DNA of 64,000 bases from an uncultured Collinsella sp. (GTDB taxonomy: Bacteria; Actinomycetota; Coriobacteriia; Coriobacteriales; Coriobacteriaceae): contig CABQMF010000003.1 in assembly GCA_902465265.1 (NCBI GenBank), forward strand, positions 28,396 through 92,395, in the 5' to 3' direction. The notes under the pieces were generated by a model. It did no database searches. It had not been told where the DNA came from and saw nothing but the letters and a program-made list of their open reading frames with translations. Made by a program: the position numbers and the translations under genes. The first letter of the stretch is position 1. Each line of letters opens with the position of its first letter. Below, in pieces: positions 37,301-46,155 of the stretch.

Positions 37301-38025
37301 ATGAGCTCAAGGATGTCGAGGGCGACGTGAATGTGACGGTCGAGGGTATCCTCAAGCACGAGCCCGACGGCTCCGGCTGGGCACACGACGCCAAGAACCA
37401 CTGGCATGTCTGCCGCTGCGGTGAGGTCCTCGACAAGGCTGAGCACACCTTTGAGTGGGTCGTTGACAAGCCGGCGACGGTCGAGGCCAAGGGCGAGAAG
37501 CACCAGGAATGCAAGGTCTGCGGTGAGAAGGGCAAGTCCGAGGAGATCGCGATTCTGACGCCCGAGATCATCGACGGCAAGGGCCAGACGATGGTGGTCG
37601 ACGCCGCCAAGGACCTGAGCTTCCGCTCGAGCGCGCCGATTGAGTTCTTCCAGAAGGTGCTGGTCGACGACAAGGAGGTCACCGCCGAGAACTACGTGCT
37701 CACCGAGGGCTCTACGATCGTGACGCTCAAGACGAGCTTCCTAAAGACGCTCGGCGTGGGCGAGCATAAGTTGAGCGTGGTTTCGACCACGGGCACGGCC
37801 GAGACGAACTTTACCGTTGCCGAGGCTGCCAACCCCACGCCGACGCCCGGTTCGAGCCAGGCCACGACTACGACCACCACGACTACGACTTCTAAGTCCA
37901 AGAAGAAGGCTAGCAAGGAGACGTTGCCTGAGTCCGGCGACAGCACGTACGTCATGGCTGGTGCTGTGCTCGCTGCCGGCATGGCGGTTCTGCTGCTGGC
38001 TTGGGCCATGAAGCGCCGCGCGTAG
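31372..38025 (+). CDS. Giant MBG-repeat surface protein with an LPESG anchor
   Basis: The 2217-residue protein has a signal peptide (ending AVANA, residue 34), a beta-helix-like N-terminal region (about 60-520), then beta-sandwich repeats. An almost duplicated block of about 460 residues occurs at about 1145-1605 and 1606-2065. Each block has a KYDGKDHSVDA-type module, an MBG domain (ITVAAQDASKTYGEDDP; ITVTAQDASKTYGEADP) and a basket-like segment. Several CxxC/CxCG motifs (CSVCGHE, CKVCGHK, CACGDK) form a repeated zinc-ribbon-like element. It ends with a Thr-rich stretch, LPESG near residue 2185, a TM helix and KRRA. The start has AAGGGAG upstream. It is probably an adhesin. Confidence 0.92.
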   Translation: MRKKKMGMRAALMRLLGIATVACALVATPAVANAETQVMPDGVRAEVLSLKQANNEPVQITEPGSYVLKTAEGEVTPSSGYTIDAPDASRINPVRIYIDGTVYVNDKTNWRVEQTRWLFNIKQGSNIEFIGVNNPCVSFHRNQKQFESVSGFLTDRYYSGGYKKASGDISVGLGVGDGSQNFILSYGSKYEQKVPAISLGSTEGKLTAKFEKMKIQGYVGKSGAVAGNAQEYAVPVHLFREGRDTTGGNTNSFAATFTDCVFYDTSGDFNGAVSVDGNSSFKMPKDGSAVAKLTATFNNCSFTGSNGENVGVRQTNNSYSSVEAARYFANSSVLNTYAVAGVMGVTNATVNLNDCKMSNFHSTRSSSADNTLTVDALNVARSARCNINGGEISRYGARGNTCVVYAAGTLTLNGSPEIASYWKNSHADDTNYGDKYTEADKATGTAKSLYVPKKKSVDANVPALNIASDFSVRGGFGDNVWISIEETADSNGVKSRVLGTCESNKIEGVVPDGSSENDDNSDKYEVVNLNGDLTFRETIHQHKWKVEADGMGVKASCVGPFRNSECEYGMGEDGEPKKYLRATYKLSMSKATSSQSTELVYDGCPVKIALNKDGAWNLEQMGVTASDEFTWYQCKSQADAEAYKNGTKLKDAPADAGYYYVVTSFKTASGQTLEGKKAFEISPRRLVRGQSYQFTLKDGGKGAGKYAYDGKEHQPVVESAKFKNGAGEWVDLVEGKDYELSARSESGLKQTEPGQYECIVIGKGNFTTDGGTTSVLTLKWEIVDVSRFDLEVTGFEGAYDGKEHGITVNVKNDPQPADMKIEYCEEGGDWTTKKPTYRNAAEYTTRYRVTASDYLTVTGQATVKISKADQEAPAGLVGNNWTTCSSKDGSISGVTKKMEYRHEFSKDYQKITSDDKLTGLAKSGTYYVRYAEDNNHNASPDAEVKIEQGPHAVADNAAWKPNGEGSHVKVCKYCKKTQERQPCRWKYEIVTPATPEADGVRQKVCRVCNGRWDEERYTYVDTYAPTIYDLWVDKAYCESVSFDVFDDRDETVTVTDNGKELKAGKDGKYTVKAAEGDAGTEHVIVATDTAGNKETITIKMYAEHVYKWTIDKQPTVTETGSKHGTCSVCGHESGAVEIPALAVKGYSGKYDGKDHSVDASALPEGSVVEYKAADGGWTSVAPSIKDAGSVTVDYRVTIDGAAVDGKVTLEVKPRAITVAAQDASKTYGEDDPKFTYDVTSGELVEGESLQGIEIERDDDDSVRDGGYALRLTQPEGANSNYKITFKDGTFTISKRELTVTWDTTIEFTYDGEEHCPQVKLHNIVGDDDLSACVDGAKVKAGTYTAKITELTGDDAGNYKLPAEGLTCEFSIKKAPQGAPKVQATAETVSGKSDGKITGVDAMMEWRAKDSGEYRGVPEGVTEIAGCAVGTYEVRYRADSDHDASSATEVTVNVGGKLVVTLPAKQVGYTITASPDELDWHGSTTLTVSIESGYFTDNDSYAVKVNNAVVTPDARGEFTVQNAESDLVVTVEGVRKHEAVNDEWLSGDSTHWHKCACGDKIDEAKHDFEWVVVKAPTATEKGSKQQKCKVCGHKLAEVEIPAAAIVGYSDEYDGAYHTVDATSLPEGATAQYSTDGKNWSPEAPKIKDVGTLTVSYEVTIDGVKAGGKVTLEVKPCAITVTAQDASKTYGEADPVFTWAITSGELVEGESLDGIEIEREDDDNVRDGGYALKLTQPEGANPNYNITFVDGVFTINQRVLTVKWGTTEFTYDGKEHCPEATLGNVIDDDDLGATVEGSQVEAGDSYQANLTALTGKAAGNYALPTEGLTCDFSIKNAAQGAPVVQAAAETVSGKHDGKITGVDATMEWRAKGADEYQAVDEGTAELTGLAAGTYEVRYQAKTNYDASSATEVTVAAGPKLVVTLPSNQVGYALSSTATELDWHGTATLTMSIDSAYFAGKDYAVKVNGTSVKLSAKGTYELKDVEGDVNVTVEGILKHEPDGSGWAHDAKNHWHVCRCGEVLDKAEHTFEWVVDKPATVEAKGEKHQECKVCGEKGKSEEIAILTPEIIDGKGQTMVVDAAKDLSFRSSAPIEFFQKVLVDDKEVTAENYVLTEGSTIVTLKTSFLKTLGVGEHKLSVVSTTGTAETNFTVAEAANPTPTPGSSQATTTTTTTTTSKSKKKASKETLPESGDSTYVMAGAVLAAGMAVLLLAWAMKRRA

Positions 38026-38041
38026 TCGCGCGCCAGTCCCC

Positions 38042-38076
38042 AGCGGGTCCGGATCGAGCGATTCGGGCCCGCTTTT
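38042..38076 (+). terminator. Terminator of the giant surface-protein gene
   Basis: Arms GCGGGTCCG and CGGGCCCGC are followed by TTTT, 17 bases after the stop. Confidence 0.75.
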
Positions 38077-38095
38077 GGGGCCTGCCGGAAACCCG

Positions 38096-38304
38096 GTGGT
38101 CAAAAAAGGTCAAATATGAGTACTGTTACCAGTTTGGTGGCAGCCAAATGGCCTCAAAAATCGGTGCCAGCGGCCAAAAGTGCATCGATTTTCGTCCTTC
38201 AGAGTCGCGATCGGGCTCCAAACAAGGCGATTTTGCTGCTCTGGACTGGAAAATCGCTGCTACTAAGTTGGTGACAGTACTCATATTTGGCCTTTTTTGA
38301 CCAC
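38096..38304. repeat. MITE-like 209-bp element with long terminal inverted repeats
   Basis: The ends form inverted repeats of about 49 bp with roughly six mismatches: outer arm GTGGTCAAAAAAGG, then CAAATATGAGTACTGT, then ACCA. The interior has no coding frame of note. Such a layout fits a non-autonomous mobile element or a large cruciform. No target-site duplication is obvious. Confidence 0.6.
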
Positions 38305-38344
38305 TGCCCCTTGGTCCAGGACAAAACGGCTGCTCGAATCATGG

Positions 38345-38397
38345 GGCGGGTCCATTTTCAACTATTCTCAGCTTGCTAGTTCGAAAATGGACCCGCC
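38345..38397. repeat. Inverted repeat upstream of the nad operon
   Basis: Perfect 15-bp arms GGCGGGTCCATTTTC and its complement surround a 23-base loop. There is no T-tract, and the function is unknown. With the MITE-like element and the operator it fills the gene-free stretch 38026-38509. Confidence 0.6.
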
Positions 38398-38424
38398 GCA
38401 TGATTGAATCTTTATTTCAACTTT

Positions 38425-38474
38425 ACACCTAGGTTTACAGCTGTCTTGTCAGCTGTAAACCTAGGTGTCATACT
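38425..38474 (+). promoter_or_regulatory. Candidate NiaR operator overlapping the nadA promoter
   Basis: A perfect inverted repeat with 19-bp arms (ACACCTAGGTTTACAGCTG and its complement, 6-base centre TCTTGT) covers 38425-38468. The promoter inferred here (-35 TTGTCA 38446-38451, 17-bp spacer, -10 CATACT 38469-38474) lies within and just after it, so bound repressor would block RNA polymerase. The last gene of the operon encodes a NiaR-type regulator, the obvious ligand-dependent partner. Confidence 0.7.
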
Positions 38475-38509
38475 AAAGCCCCAAGATTCGCCAAAAGAGA
38501 GGGGCCTTG

Positions 38510-39535
38510 ATGGCACAGAGCGCGAACATGGATGCATCGGAGCTTGCACGCGACATTGCGGCCGGCCTGGCATCGGCAACGACGGCAACGGAGCGCGCGG
38601 CATTGGTGCCCGCAGAGCTCGTCGAGGCCATTCAGCAACTTAAAACCCAACGCGACGCGGTGATTCTGGCACACTATTACGTGGCACCCGAGGTCCAGGC
38701 TGTGGCCGATTACGTCGGCGACAGCTTCTACCTGGCAAAGCTTGCCAAGAGCCTGCCGCAGCAGACCATCGTGCTGTGTGGCGTGGAGTTTATGGGCGAG
38801 AGCGCCAAGTTGCTCAACCCCACCAAGACCGTGCTGCTGCCCGAGCCGGGCGCGGATTGCCCCATGGCTCACATGGTCAAGCGCGAGACGGTCGATGCGG
38901 CGCGTGCCGAGTACGGCGACGACCTGGCTGTCGTCTGCTACGTCAACTCGACGGTCGAGATCAAGAGCTGGAGTGATGTGTGCGTCACCAGCTCCAACGC
39001 CGTCAAGATCGTGTCCGAGCTGCCGCAGCAGCACGTCCTGTTCATTCCCGACCAAAACCTCGGTCGCTTCGTAGCCGAGCAGGTGCCGCAAAAGCACGTC
39101 CTACTTAACAAGGGCTACTGCCCGCGCCACCACATCATCACCGTCGAGCAGATCGTCGACGCGCAGGAAGCGCATCCCGACGCGCTCGTGCTGGCGCACC
39201 CCGAATGCAAAGCCGACGTGCTGGCCGAGGCCGACTACATCGGCTCCACCGCCGGCATCATCAAGTATGCCGAGGAGTCGGACGCCAGCGAGTTCATCAT
39301 CGTGACGGTCCGCGGCGTGCTCTACGAGCTCGAGCGCCGCTGCCAGGGCACCGGTAAAAAGTTCTACTTCCCCGCGGTGCAGCCCACCTGCGTCAACATG
39401 GATCTCATCACGCTCGAAAAGCTCGCACGCTGCCTAGAGACGGGCGAGGGCGAGGTGAAGATCGGCGTGTCGGACGAGGCCGCCGACCAGGCCAAGCTCA
39501 CGCTCGACCGCATGCTCGAGTACGCGGCGCGCTAG
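38510..39535 (+). CDS. nadA: Quinolinate synthase A
   Basis: The 341-residue [4Fe-4S] enzyme condenses iminoaspartate with dihydroxyacetone phosphate to quinolinate, the second step of de novo NAD synthesis. Conserved features: ILAHYYVAPEVQAVADYVGDS near the start of the catalytic domain, cluster Cys in IVLCGVEFMGESAK and in QPTCVNMDLITLEKL, and HPECKADV. The start ATG 38510 has AGAGAGGGG at good spacing; the TTG at 38507 would be too close to it. It is the first gene of nadA-nadB-nadC-niaR. Confidence 0.96.
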   Translation: MAQSANMDASELARDIAAGLASATTATERAALVPAELVEAIQQLKTQRDAVILAHYYVAPEVQAVADYVGDSFYLAKLAKSLPQQTIVLCGVEFMGESAKLLNPTKTVLLPEPGADCPMAHMVKRETVDAARAEYGDDLAVVCYVNSTVEIKSWSDVCVTSSNAVKIVSELPQQHVLFIPDQNLGRFVAEQVPQKHVLLNKGYCPRHHIITVEQIVDAQEAHPDALVLAHPECKADVLAEADYIGSTAGIIKYAEESDASEFIIVTVRGVLYELERRCQGTGKKFYFPAVQPTCVNMDLITLEKLARCLETGEGEVKIGVSDEAADQAKLTLDRMLEYAAR

Positions 39536-39590
39536 AACAATGTGACATGAGGGGCGGTTCCCCAGTCACATCACAAGGGAGAGGATTCCT

Positions 39591-40967
39591 GTGGAAACCA
39601 AGCAATACCCCGATATGGAGTGCGACGTCGTCATTGCCGGCTGCGGCGTGGCGGGCCTATACGCTGCCCTCAATCTGCCGACGAGCGCGCGCGTGATCAT
39701 GCTCTCCAAGGGCGCGGTCGACGAGTGCGATTCGATGCTCGCACAGGGCGGCATCTGCGTGCTGCCCGAAGGCTCTGACTATGATGCCTTCTTTGAGGAC
39801 ACCATGCACGCCGGTCACTACGAGAACCGCCGCGAGAGCGTAGACATCATGATTCGCTCGAGCCGCTCGGTCATCAACGACCTGCTGGCGATGGGCGTGG
39901 ACTTTGAGCGCAAGGCCGACGGCAGCCTCGACTTTACTCGCGAGGGCGCGCACAGCCGCCCGCGCATCGCCTTCCATGCTGACATTACGGGCAAGGAGAT
40001 CACGACCAAGCTGCTCCAGGCCGCCCGCAAGCTGGACAACGTGCAGATTCTTGAGCACGTGGCCATGACCGATATCCTGACGGCCGAACGCGATGGGGCC
40101 ACGGTGTGCGCTGGTGTCGTCGCTGTTGCCGTGGACGAGGGCGATTCGGTCCGCCCCGCCGACGAGCTGGCACATGCCGTCGAGGGTGTGCATGCCGGTG
40201 AACCGTTTGAGATTCATGCCCGCCATACGCTGTGGGCAACGGGCGGTATCGGCGGCGTGTACGATCACTCCACCAACTTCCCGCAGCTCACCGGCGACGC
40301 CTGCTACATCGCGCAGGAGCACGGCATTACGATGGAGCATCTGGACTACGTGCAGATTCACCCCACGGGACTGTTCTCGCCGCAGCCGGGCCGCACCTTC
40401 CTGATCAGCGAGAGCTGCCGCGGCGAGGGCGCGATTCTGCTCAACGCCGCCGGCGAGCGCTTTACCGACGAGCTGCAGCCGCGCGACGTGGTCGCCGCCG
40501 CTATTCGCGAGCAGATGAAGCAGGACGGCACCGAGCACGAGTGGCTGAGCTTTGCCCCTGTCGAGCGCGATGTGGTGACCGGGCACTTTGCCAACATTCG
40601 CGCGCGCTGCCTTGAGGACGGCCGCGACATCTTGGACGAGCCCATCCCCGTTACGCCCACGCAGCACTACTTTATGGGCGGCGTATGGGTCGATAAGGAC
40701 GGCCGCACTTCGATGCCTGAGCTCTACGCCGCGGGCGAGACGGCTTGCAACGGCGTTCACGGCAAGAACCGCCTTGCATCAAACAGCCTGCTCGAAGCAC
40801 TGGTCTGGGGTCGCCGCGCTGCCTGGCGTATGCGCACCGGCGAGTCGCTTGCCGTGGAGGAGGCCGGCGAGCCCGCGCTCGATGGCCGTCATCGCGCCCT
40901 GAGCGCCGATACCCTGGCAATCGATGATTTGGCCCGTGCCGCCGGCACGCAGGCCGTGGAGGAGTAG
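39591..40967 (+). CDS. nadB: L-aspartate oxidase
   Basis: The 458-residue flavoprotein oxidises L-aspartate to iminoaspartate for NadA; in an anaerobe it would use fumarate or another acceptor. It has the FAD-binding dinucleotide motif (DVVIAGCGVAGLYAAL), the substrate region (LDYVQIHPTGLFSP; SESCRGEGAILLN) and the C-terminal flavin contact (ELYAAGETACNGVHGKNRLASNSLLEALV). It is somewhat shorter than E. coli NadB (about 540) because the C-terminal helical domain is reduced. GTG start with AAGGGAGAGG upstream. A short inverted repeat (TGTGAC..GTCACA, 39541-39570) lies in the 55-base gap after nadA. Confidence 0.95.
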   Translation: METKQYPDMECDVVIAGCGVAGLYAALNLPTSARVIMLSKGAVDECDSMLAQGGICVLPEGSDYDAFFEDTMHAGHYENRRESVDIMIRSSRSVINDLLAMGVDFERKADGSLDFTREGAHSRPRIAFHADITGKEITTKLLQAARKLDNVQILEHVAMTDILTAERDGATVCAGVVAVAVDEGDSVRPADELAHAVEGVHAGEPFEIHARHTLWATGGIGGVYDHSTNFPQLTGDACYIAQEHGITMEHLDYVQIHPTGLFSPQPGRTFLISESCRGEGAILLNAAGERFTDELQPRDVVAAAIREQMKQDGTEHEWLSFAPVERDVVTGHFANIRARCLEDGRDILDEPIPVTPTQHYFMGGVWVDKDGRTSMPELYAAGETACNGVHGKNRLASNSLLEALVWGRRAAWRMRTGESLAVEEAGEPALDGRHRALSADTLAIDDLARAAGTQAVEE

Positions 40968-40970
40968 GCC

Positions 40971-41831
40971 ATGAATCCCATTACTATGAAACTCGTCGTC
41001 GACGATCTGATTCTGCAGGCTCTGCGCGAGGACATTACGTTTGAGGACGTGAGCACGGCGAGCGTGTGCCCCACGGCGCGTCCCGCCACGGTGGAGCTCA
41101 TCGCCAAGGCCGACGGCATCATCGCGGGCCTGGATGTGTTCGCTCGCACCTTTGAGCTGCTGGATTCGCAGAGCTCGGTGCTGTTTGATGTCGTCGACGG
41201 TGACGAGGTGCACGCCGGCGACCACGTGGGCCAGGTGCGCGGCGACGCTCGCGTGCTGCTTTCGGGCGAGCGCGTGGCGCTCAACTATCTACAGCGTATG
41301 AGCGGTATCGCCACCTACACACACAACATGGCAGCGGCGCTCGAGGGCACCAAGACCGTGCTTGTCGACACGCGCAAGACCACGCCGGGTATGCGCGTCT
41401 TCGAGAAGGCCGCGGTCGAGATCGGTGGCGGCAGCAACCATCGCTACAACCTGTCGACGGCTGTCATGCTCAAGGACAACCATATCGACGCCGCCGGTGG
41501 TGTGACGCGTGCGATCGAGATGGCACGCGCCCACGCATCGTTTACTACGACGGTCGAGATCGAGTGCGAGAACCTGAGCATGGTGCGCGAGGCCGTGGAG
41601 GCCGGTGCCGACATCATCATGCTCGACAACATGACCCACGATGACATGGCTGCCGCGATTGAGCTTATCGCCGGTCGCGCCAAGACCGAGTGCTCGGGCA
41701 ACGTGGACGCCAACAATATCCGCGCCCTGGCCGATCTGGGCGTTGACTTTATCAGCTCGGGGGCGTTGACGCACTCTGCGCCGATTCTCGACCTCTCGCT
41801 TAAGCATCTGCGTCTGCTGGACGGTAAATAA
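40971..41831 (+). CDS. nadC: Nicotinate-nucleotide pyrophosphorylase (quinolinate phosphoribosyltransferase)
   Basis: The 286-residue enzyme converts quinolinate and PRPP to nicotinate mononucleotide, the third step of the pathway. Family motifs are present: VDTRKTTPGMRVFEKAAVEIGGGSNHR split over the active site, MLKDNHID, and TVEIECENLSMVREAVEAGADIIMLDN. It follows nadB by three bases and overlaps the next gene's ATG by one base (TAATG), so the operon is tightly coupled. Confidence 0.96.
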   Translation: MNPITMKLVVDDLILQALREDITFEDVSTASVCPTARPATVELIAKADGIIAGLDVFARTFELLDSQSSVLFDVVDGDEVHAGDHVGQVRGDARVLLSGERVALNYLQRMSGIATYTHNMAAALEGTKTVLVDTRKTTPGMRVFEKAAVEIGGGSNHRYNLSTAVMLKDNHIDAAGGVTRAIEMARAHASFTTTVEIECENLSMVREAVEAGADIIMLDNMTHDDMAAAIELIAGRAKTECSGNVDANNIRALADLGVDFISSGALTHSAPILDLSLKHLRLLDGK

Positions 41832-42376
41832 TGAACGCCCGCGAGCGCCGTCGTGCCATCATGGGCGTGCTCGAGGAAGCCAGGGAGCCCGTTTCGGGCA
41901 GCGCACTTGCCCGCGAGGTGGGCGTGAGCCGTCAGGTCGTGGTGCAGGATATTGCCCTGTTACGCGCCGATGGGCACGATGTCGTGGCAACCAACCGTGG
42001 TTATGTGCTGCAGGAGGCCCCCAGCAGCCCCGCCGTGCCCACGCGCTTGGTCAAGGTTCGCCATAGCGTGGAGCAGGCAGGCGATGAGCTCACGAGTATC
42101 GTCGACGCCGGCGGCGCCGTGCTCAACGTGATCGTCAATCACCGCGTGTACGGTAAGATCACGGCCGACCTGGACATCCGCAATCGTCGCGATGTTGGGC
42201 GCTACCTGCACGATATCGAGAGCGGCAAGAGCTTTCCACTACTAACGGTGACAAGCGGCTATCACTTCCATCGCATCGCGGCGGAGGACGAGCAGACTCT
42301 CGACGAGATCGAGGCCATGCTCAAGGAGAAAGGCTACCTTGCCGATTTAATGCCCTACGAGGATGATTTGTCCTAG
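41831..42376 (+). CDS. niaR: NiaR-type niacin-responsive repressor (HTH plus 3H domain)
   Basis: The 181-residue protein has an N-terminal winged helix of the HTH_11 type (about 5-60; SGSALAREVGVSRQVVVQDIALLRADG) and a C-terminal 3H domain (about 75-170) with the three conserved histidines in VRHS, NHRVYG and GYHFHRI. Members of this family (YrxA/NiaR of Firmicutes and Thermotoga) repress NAD synthesis and niacin uptake genes when bound to nicotinate and a metal. Placement at the end of nadABC and the palindrome at 38425 support autoregulation. Confidence 0.93.
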   Translation: MNARERRRAIMGVLEEAREPVSGSALAREVGVSRQVVVQDIALLRADGHDVVATNRGYVLQEAPSSPAVPTRLVKVRHSVEQAGDELTSIVDAGGAVLNVIVNHRVYGKITADLDIRNRRDVGRYLHDIESGKSFPLLTVTSGYHFHRIAAEDEQTLDEIEAMLKEKGYLADLMPYEDDLS

Positions 42377-42386
42377 TAGCGAATGC

Positions 42387-42427
42387 AAAAAGGAGGCCTC
42401 CGCGGCGATGCGGAGGCCTCCTTTTTT
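42387..42427 (+). terminator. Terminator of the nadABC-niaR operon
   Basis: A 16-bp stem AAAAAGGAGGCCTCCG with its complement is followed by a run of six T, 10 bases after the niaR stop. The A-run on the left also allows use by the convergent ferredoxin gene. Confidence 0.9.
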
Positions 42428-42466
42428 GTGCACGGTGTACTTTTGAGTGTGCAGGTGGGGGAGTTG

Positions 42467-42652
42467 TTACTCCTCGACGATCTCGGTGATCGCGCCAGCG
42501 GGGCAAGCGTCCTGGCAAGCGCCACAGGCGACGCAGGAGTCCTCGTCAGCGACGGTAGCGACGTCCTGGAGCTCCAGAACGCCAGCGGGGCAGGAGTCGA
42601 CGCAAACGCCACAAGCGATGCACTCGTCGGCATCAATTACGGGATGAGCCAT
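42467..42652 (-). CDS. 2[4Fe-4S] ferredoxin
   Basis: The 61-residue clostridial-type ferredoxin has two cluster motifs, CIACGVCVDSCPAG (about 13-25) and CVACGACQDACPAG (about 41-53). It is an electron carrier for anaerobic redox enzymes such as hydrogenase or pyruvate:ferredoxin oxidoreductase; the partner is not encoded beside it. The ATG at 42652 with GAGAGG upstream gives the compact family length. The longer frame to 42718 adds 22 unlikely residues. The 200 bases upstream (42653-42869) show nothing further. Confidence 0.95.
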   Translation of the reverse strand: MAHPVIDADECIACGVCVDSCPAGVLELQDVATVADEDSCVACGACQDACPAGAITEIVEE

Positions 42653-42869
42653 GGTAGTTTCCTCTCTGTTGACCGACGCTACAGGCGATGCGCGCCGGTT
42701 TGATTCGGGCAAAAACATACCACGGGAGCGACCGTTTGCAATACCCTCTGGCCGGCATCTTCATACCGTTCGCCGAGTATGCCAAGGTTTACTAAAAAAC
42801 GCGCAGGTGGGGCCGTTGAGCTGCGCAAATGTTAGCTAAAGGTGACTTGAAATATTGAGCTATTGAGCG

Positions 42870-43052
42870 CGCTTGCGGAAAGGGCATCCCGTTATTTGGC
42901 CGAAAAACGGGTCGCAGTTTCCGGTTGGGCCCGCTAGCGGAAACTGCGACCCGGTATCAGCTCTCAAAACGGGATATGGTTTCCGGTTGAGCCTTCAGAC
43001 GGAAGCTGCGACCCGGAATCCGCGCTCAAACCGGGATGAGCTTTCCGAAAGG
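42870..43052. repeat. Tandem palindromes of the GCGACCC/GGAAA family, array 2
   Basis: One unit is a perfect 16-bp stem (CGGGTCGCAGTTTCCG and its complement, 42908-42953). It is flanked by imperfect units with CGGGATATGGTTTCCG, ACGGAAGCTGCGACCCGG and CCGGGATGAGCTTTCC. Same family as 13229-13405. Confidence 0.7.
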
Positions 43053-43173
43053 CAGCCCCAGGCACCCCCGGACCAAAACCTCAGCCATCTCTACATAGAT
43101 CTCGATAGATTTACCGAGAACTCAATCAGCGCATCTACCTGCACATTTGAGAACCTAAACTCTCAGCAATAAG

Positions 43174-43208
43174 AAATCTTATATGAATTGACTTAGATTT
43201 TGTATATT
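43174..43208 (+). promoter_or_regulatory. Candidate HspR operator and -10 region of dnaK
   Basis: AAATCTTATAT, six bases, then ACTTAGATTT (43174-43200) matches the clpB upstream site in all bases but the six in the middle. The ends AAATCT and AGATTT form an inverted repeat with 15 bases between. A -10-like TATATT (43203-43208) follows directly. It differs from the classic HAIR sequence, so HspR binding is inferred from its presence before two heat-shock genes. Confidence 0.6.
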
Positions 43209-43309
43209 CCGGCCCATAAGGGGATACACTACATCCTGAAAGACAAGCCGAAGCGCCGTGTGACAGACCGTCGAGGCGGCGCGAACGCAAAAGAGAGAGG
43301 GAATTTCTG

Positions 43310-45202
<1,893 letters not shown>

Positions 45203-45204
45203 TC

Positions 45205-46047
45205 ATGTCCGCCCGTAAAGCTCGCACGGAGGCGGCCGCCGCTGGCGCCGCCCCCGTTGACTCTGAGGAGAAGGACGTGAAGATTCCCGTAGAGGCCGTC
45301 GACGATACCGAGGTCAATGAGGCCCCGGCCGCCGAGGCTACCGAGAACCAGGTAGAGGATTCCAACAAGGAGGCGACGATGACCGAGGACGAGATGGTGG
45401 AAGCCGCTATCCGCGCCGGTGAGGAAGCCGCCGACAACGACTTTAAGCTCAAGTTCGAGCAGGCCCAGAAAGAGCTTGCCGACGTGCGCAACGAGCTCGA
45501 TGCTGCGGCAGAGGCTCAGAAGGCCGCCGAGGACAAGGCAAAGGACGCTACCGAGCGCACCGCTCGTCTGCAGGCCGACTGGGAGAACTTCCGTCGTCGC
45601 ACCGCCAACGAGCGCATTGCCGAGCGCGAGCGTGCGACCGAGAAACTTGTCACCGCGCTGTTGCCGGTGATTGACGATATCGAGCGCGCGATCGACCATG
45701 CCCGCAGCCAAGAGCTTTCCGACGACTTTAAGCAGTTCGTCGATGGCGTTGACGCGGTACATGCCAAGCTGCTCGATGTGTTTGCGCACGAGGGCGTTGA
45801 GCCCATCGACCCCAAGGGCGAGGCGTTCGATCCGCTCGAGCACCAGGCTGTGGGTCGCGTCGAGGACGCATCGCAGTACGACGAGACCGTCAACGATGTG
45901 TACCAGAAGGGCTACCGCATGGCGGATCGCATCCTGCGTTCCGCGATGGTGACGGTGACCTACGGTGGCGAGAAGCGCCCCGCACCGGAGCCCGAAGCGG
46001 CGCCCGAGGATGCTACGGCCGATACGGCCGAGAGCACCGAGGAGTAA
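45205..46047 (+). CDS. grpE: Nucleotide exchange factor GrpE
   Basis: The 280-residue protein has a long acidic, low-complexity N-terminus (about 1-85), a coiled coil (about 85-140) and the GrpE head (LQADWENFRRRTANERIAER; GVEPIDPKGEAFDPLEHQAV; VYQKGYRMADRILRSAMVTV). It releases ADP from DnaK. It is longer than E. coli GrpE (197) because of the N-terminal extension. It begins two bases after the dnaK stop, with a GAGGA site inside dnaK's end. An internal ATG at about 45379 would give a conventional length and cannot be excluded. Confidence 0.95.
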   Translation: MSARKARTEAAAAGAAPVDSEEKDVKIPVEAVDDTEVNEAPAAEATENQVEDSNKEATMTEDEMVEAAIRAGEEAADNDFKLKFEQAQKELADVRNELDAAAEAQKAAEDKAKDATERTARLQADWENFRRRTANERIAERERATEKLVTALLPVIDDIERAIDHARSQELSDDFKQFVDGVDAVHAKLLDVFAHEGVEPIDPKGEAFDPLEHQAVGRVEDASQYDETVNDVYQKGYRMADRILRSAMVTVTYGGEKRPAPEPEAAPEDATADTAESTEE

Positions 46048-46052
46048 TTGAG

Positions 46053-46085
46053 AAGGGCCCCGGGGCAACACCCGGGGCCCTTTCT
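46053..46085 (+). terminator. Terminator between grpE and dnaJ
   Basis: A GC-only 10-bp stem GGGCCCCGGG and its complement around GCAACA is followed by TTTCT. It probably splits the cluster into dnaK-grpE and dnaJ-hspR or attenuates read-through. Confidence 0.75.
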
Positions 46086-46155
46086 GGCCTAGTGCCATAT
46101 GAAAGCATGGGCCGTCGTCTGCATGGACGGCGGACGTAACAGGAGAGGAGCTACG

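Noticed and set aside
45379..46047. Internal ATG as the true start of grpE
   Set aside because: It would give a conventional GrpE length, but the upstream ATG is two bases after dnaK with a GAGGA site and the frame is continuous, so I kept the longer form and noted the alternative.
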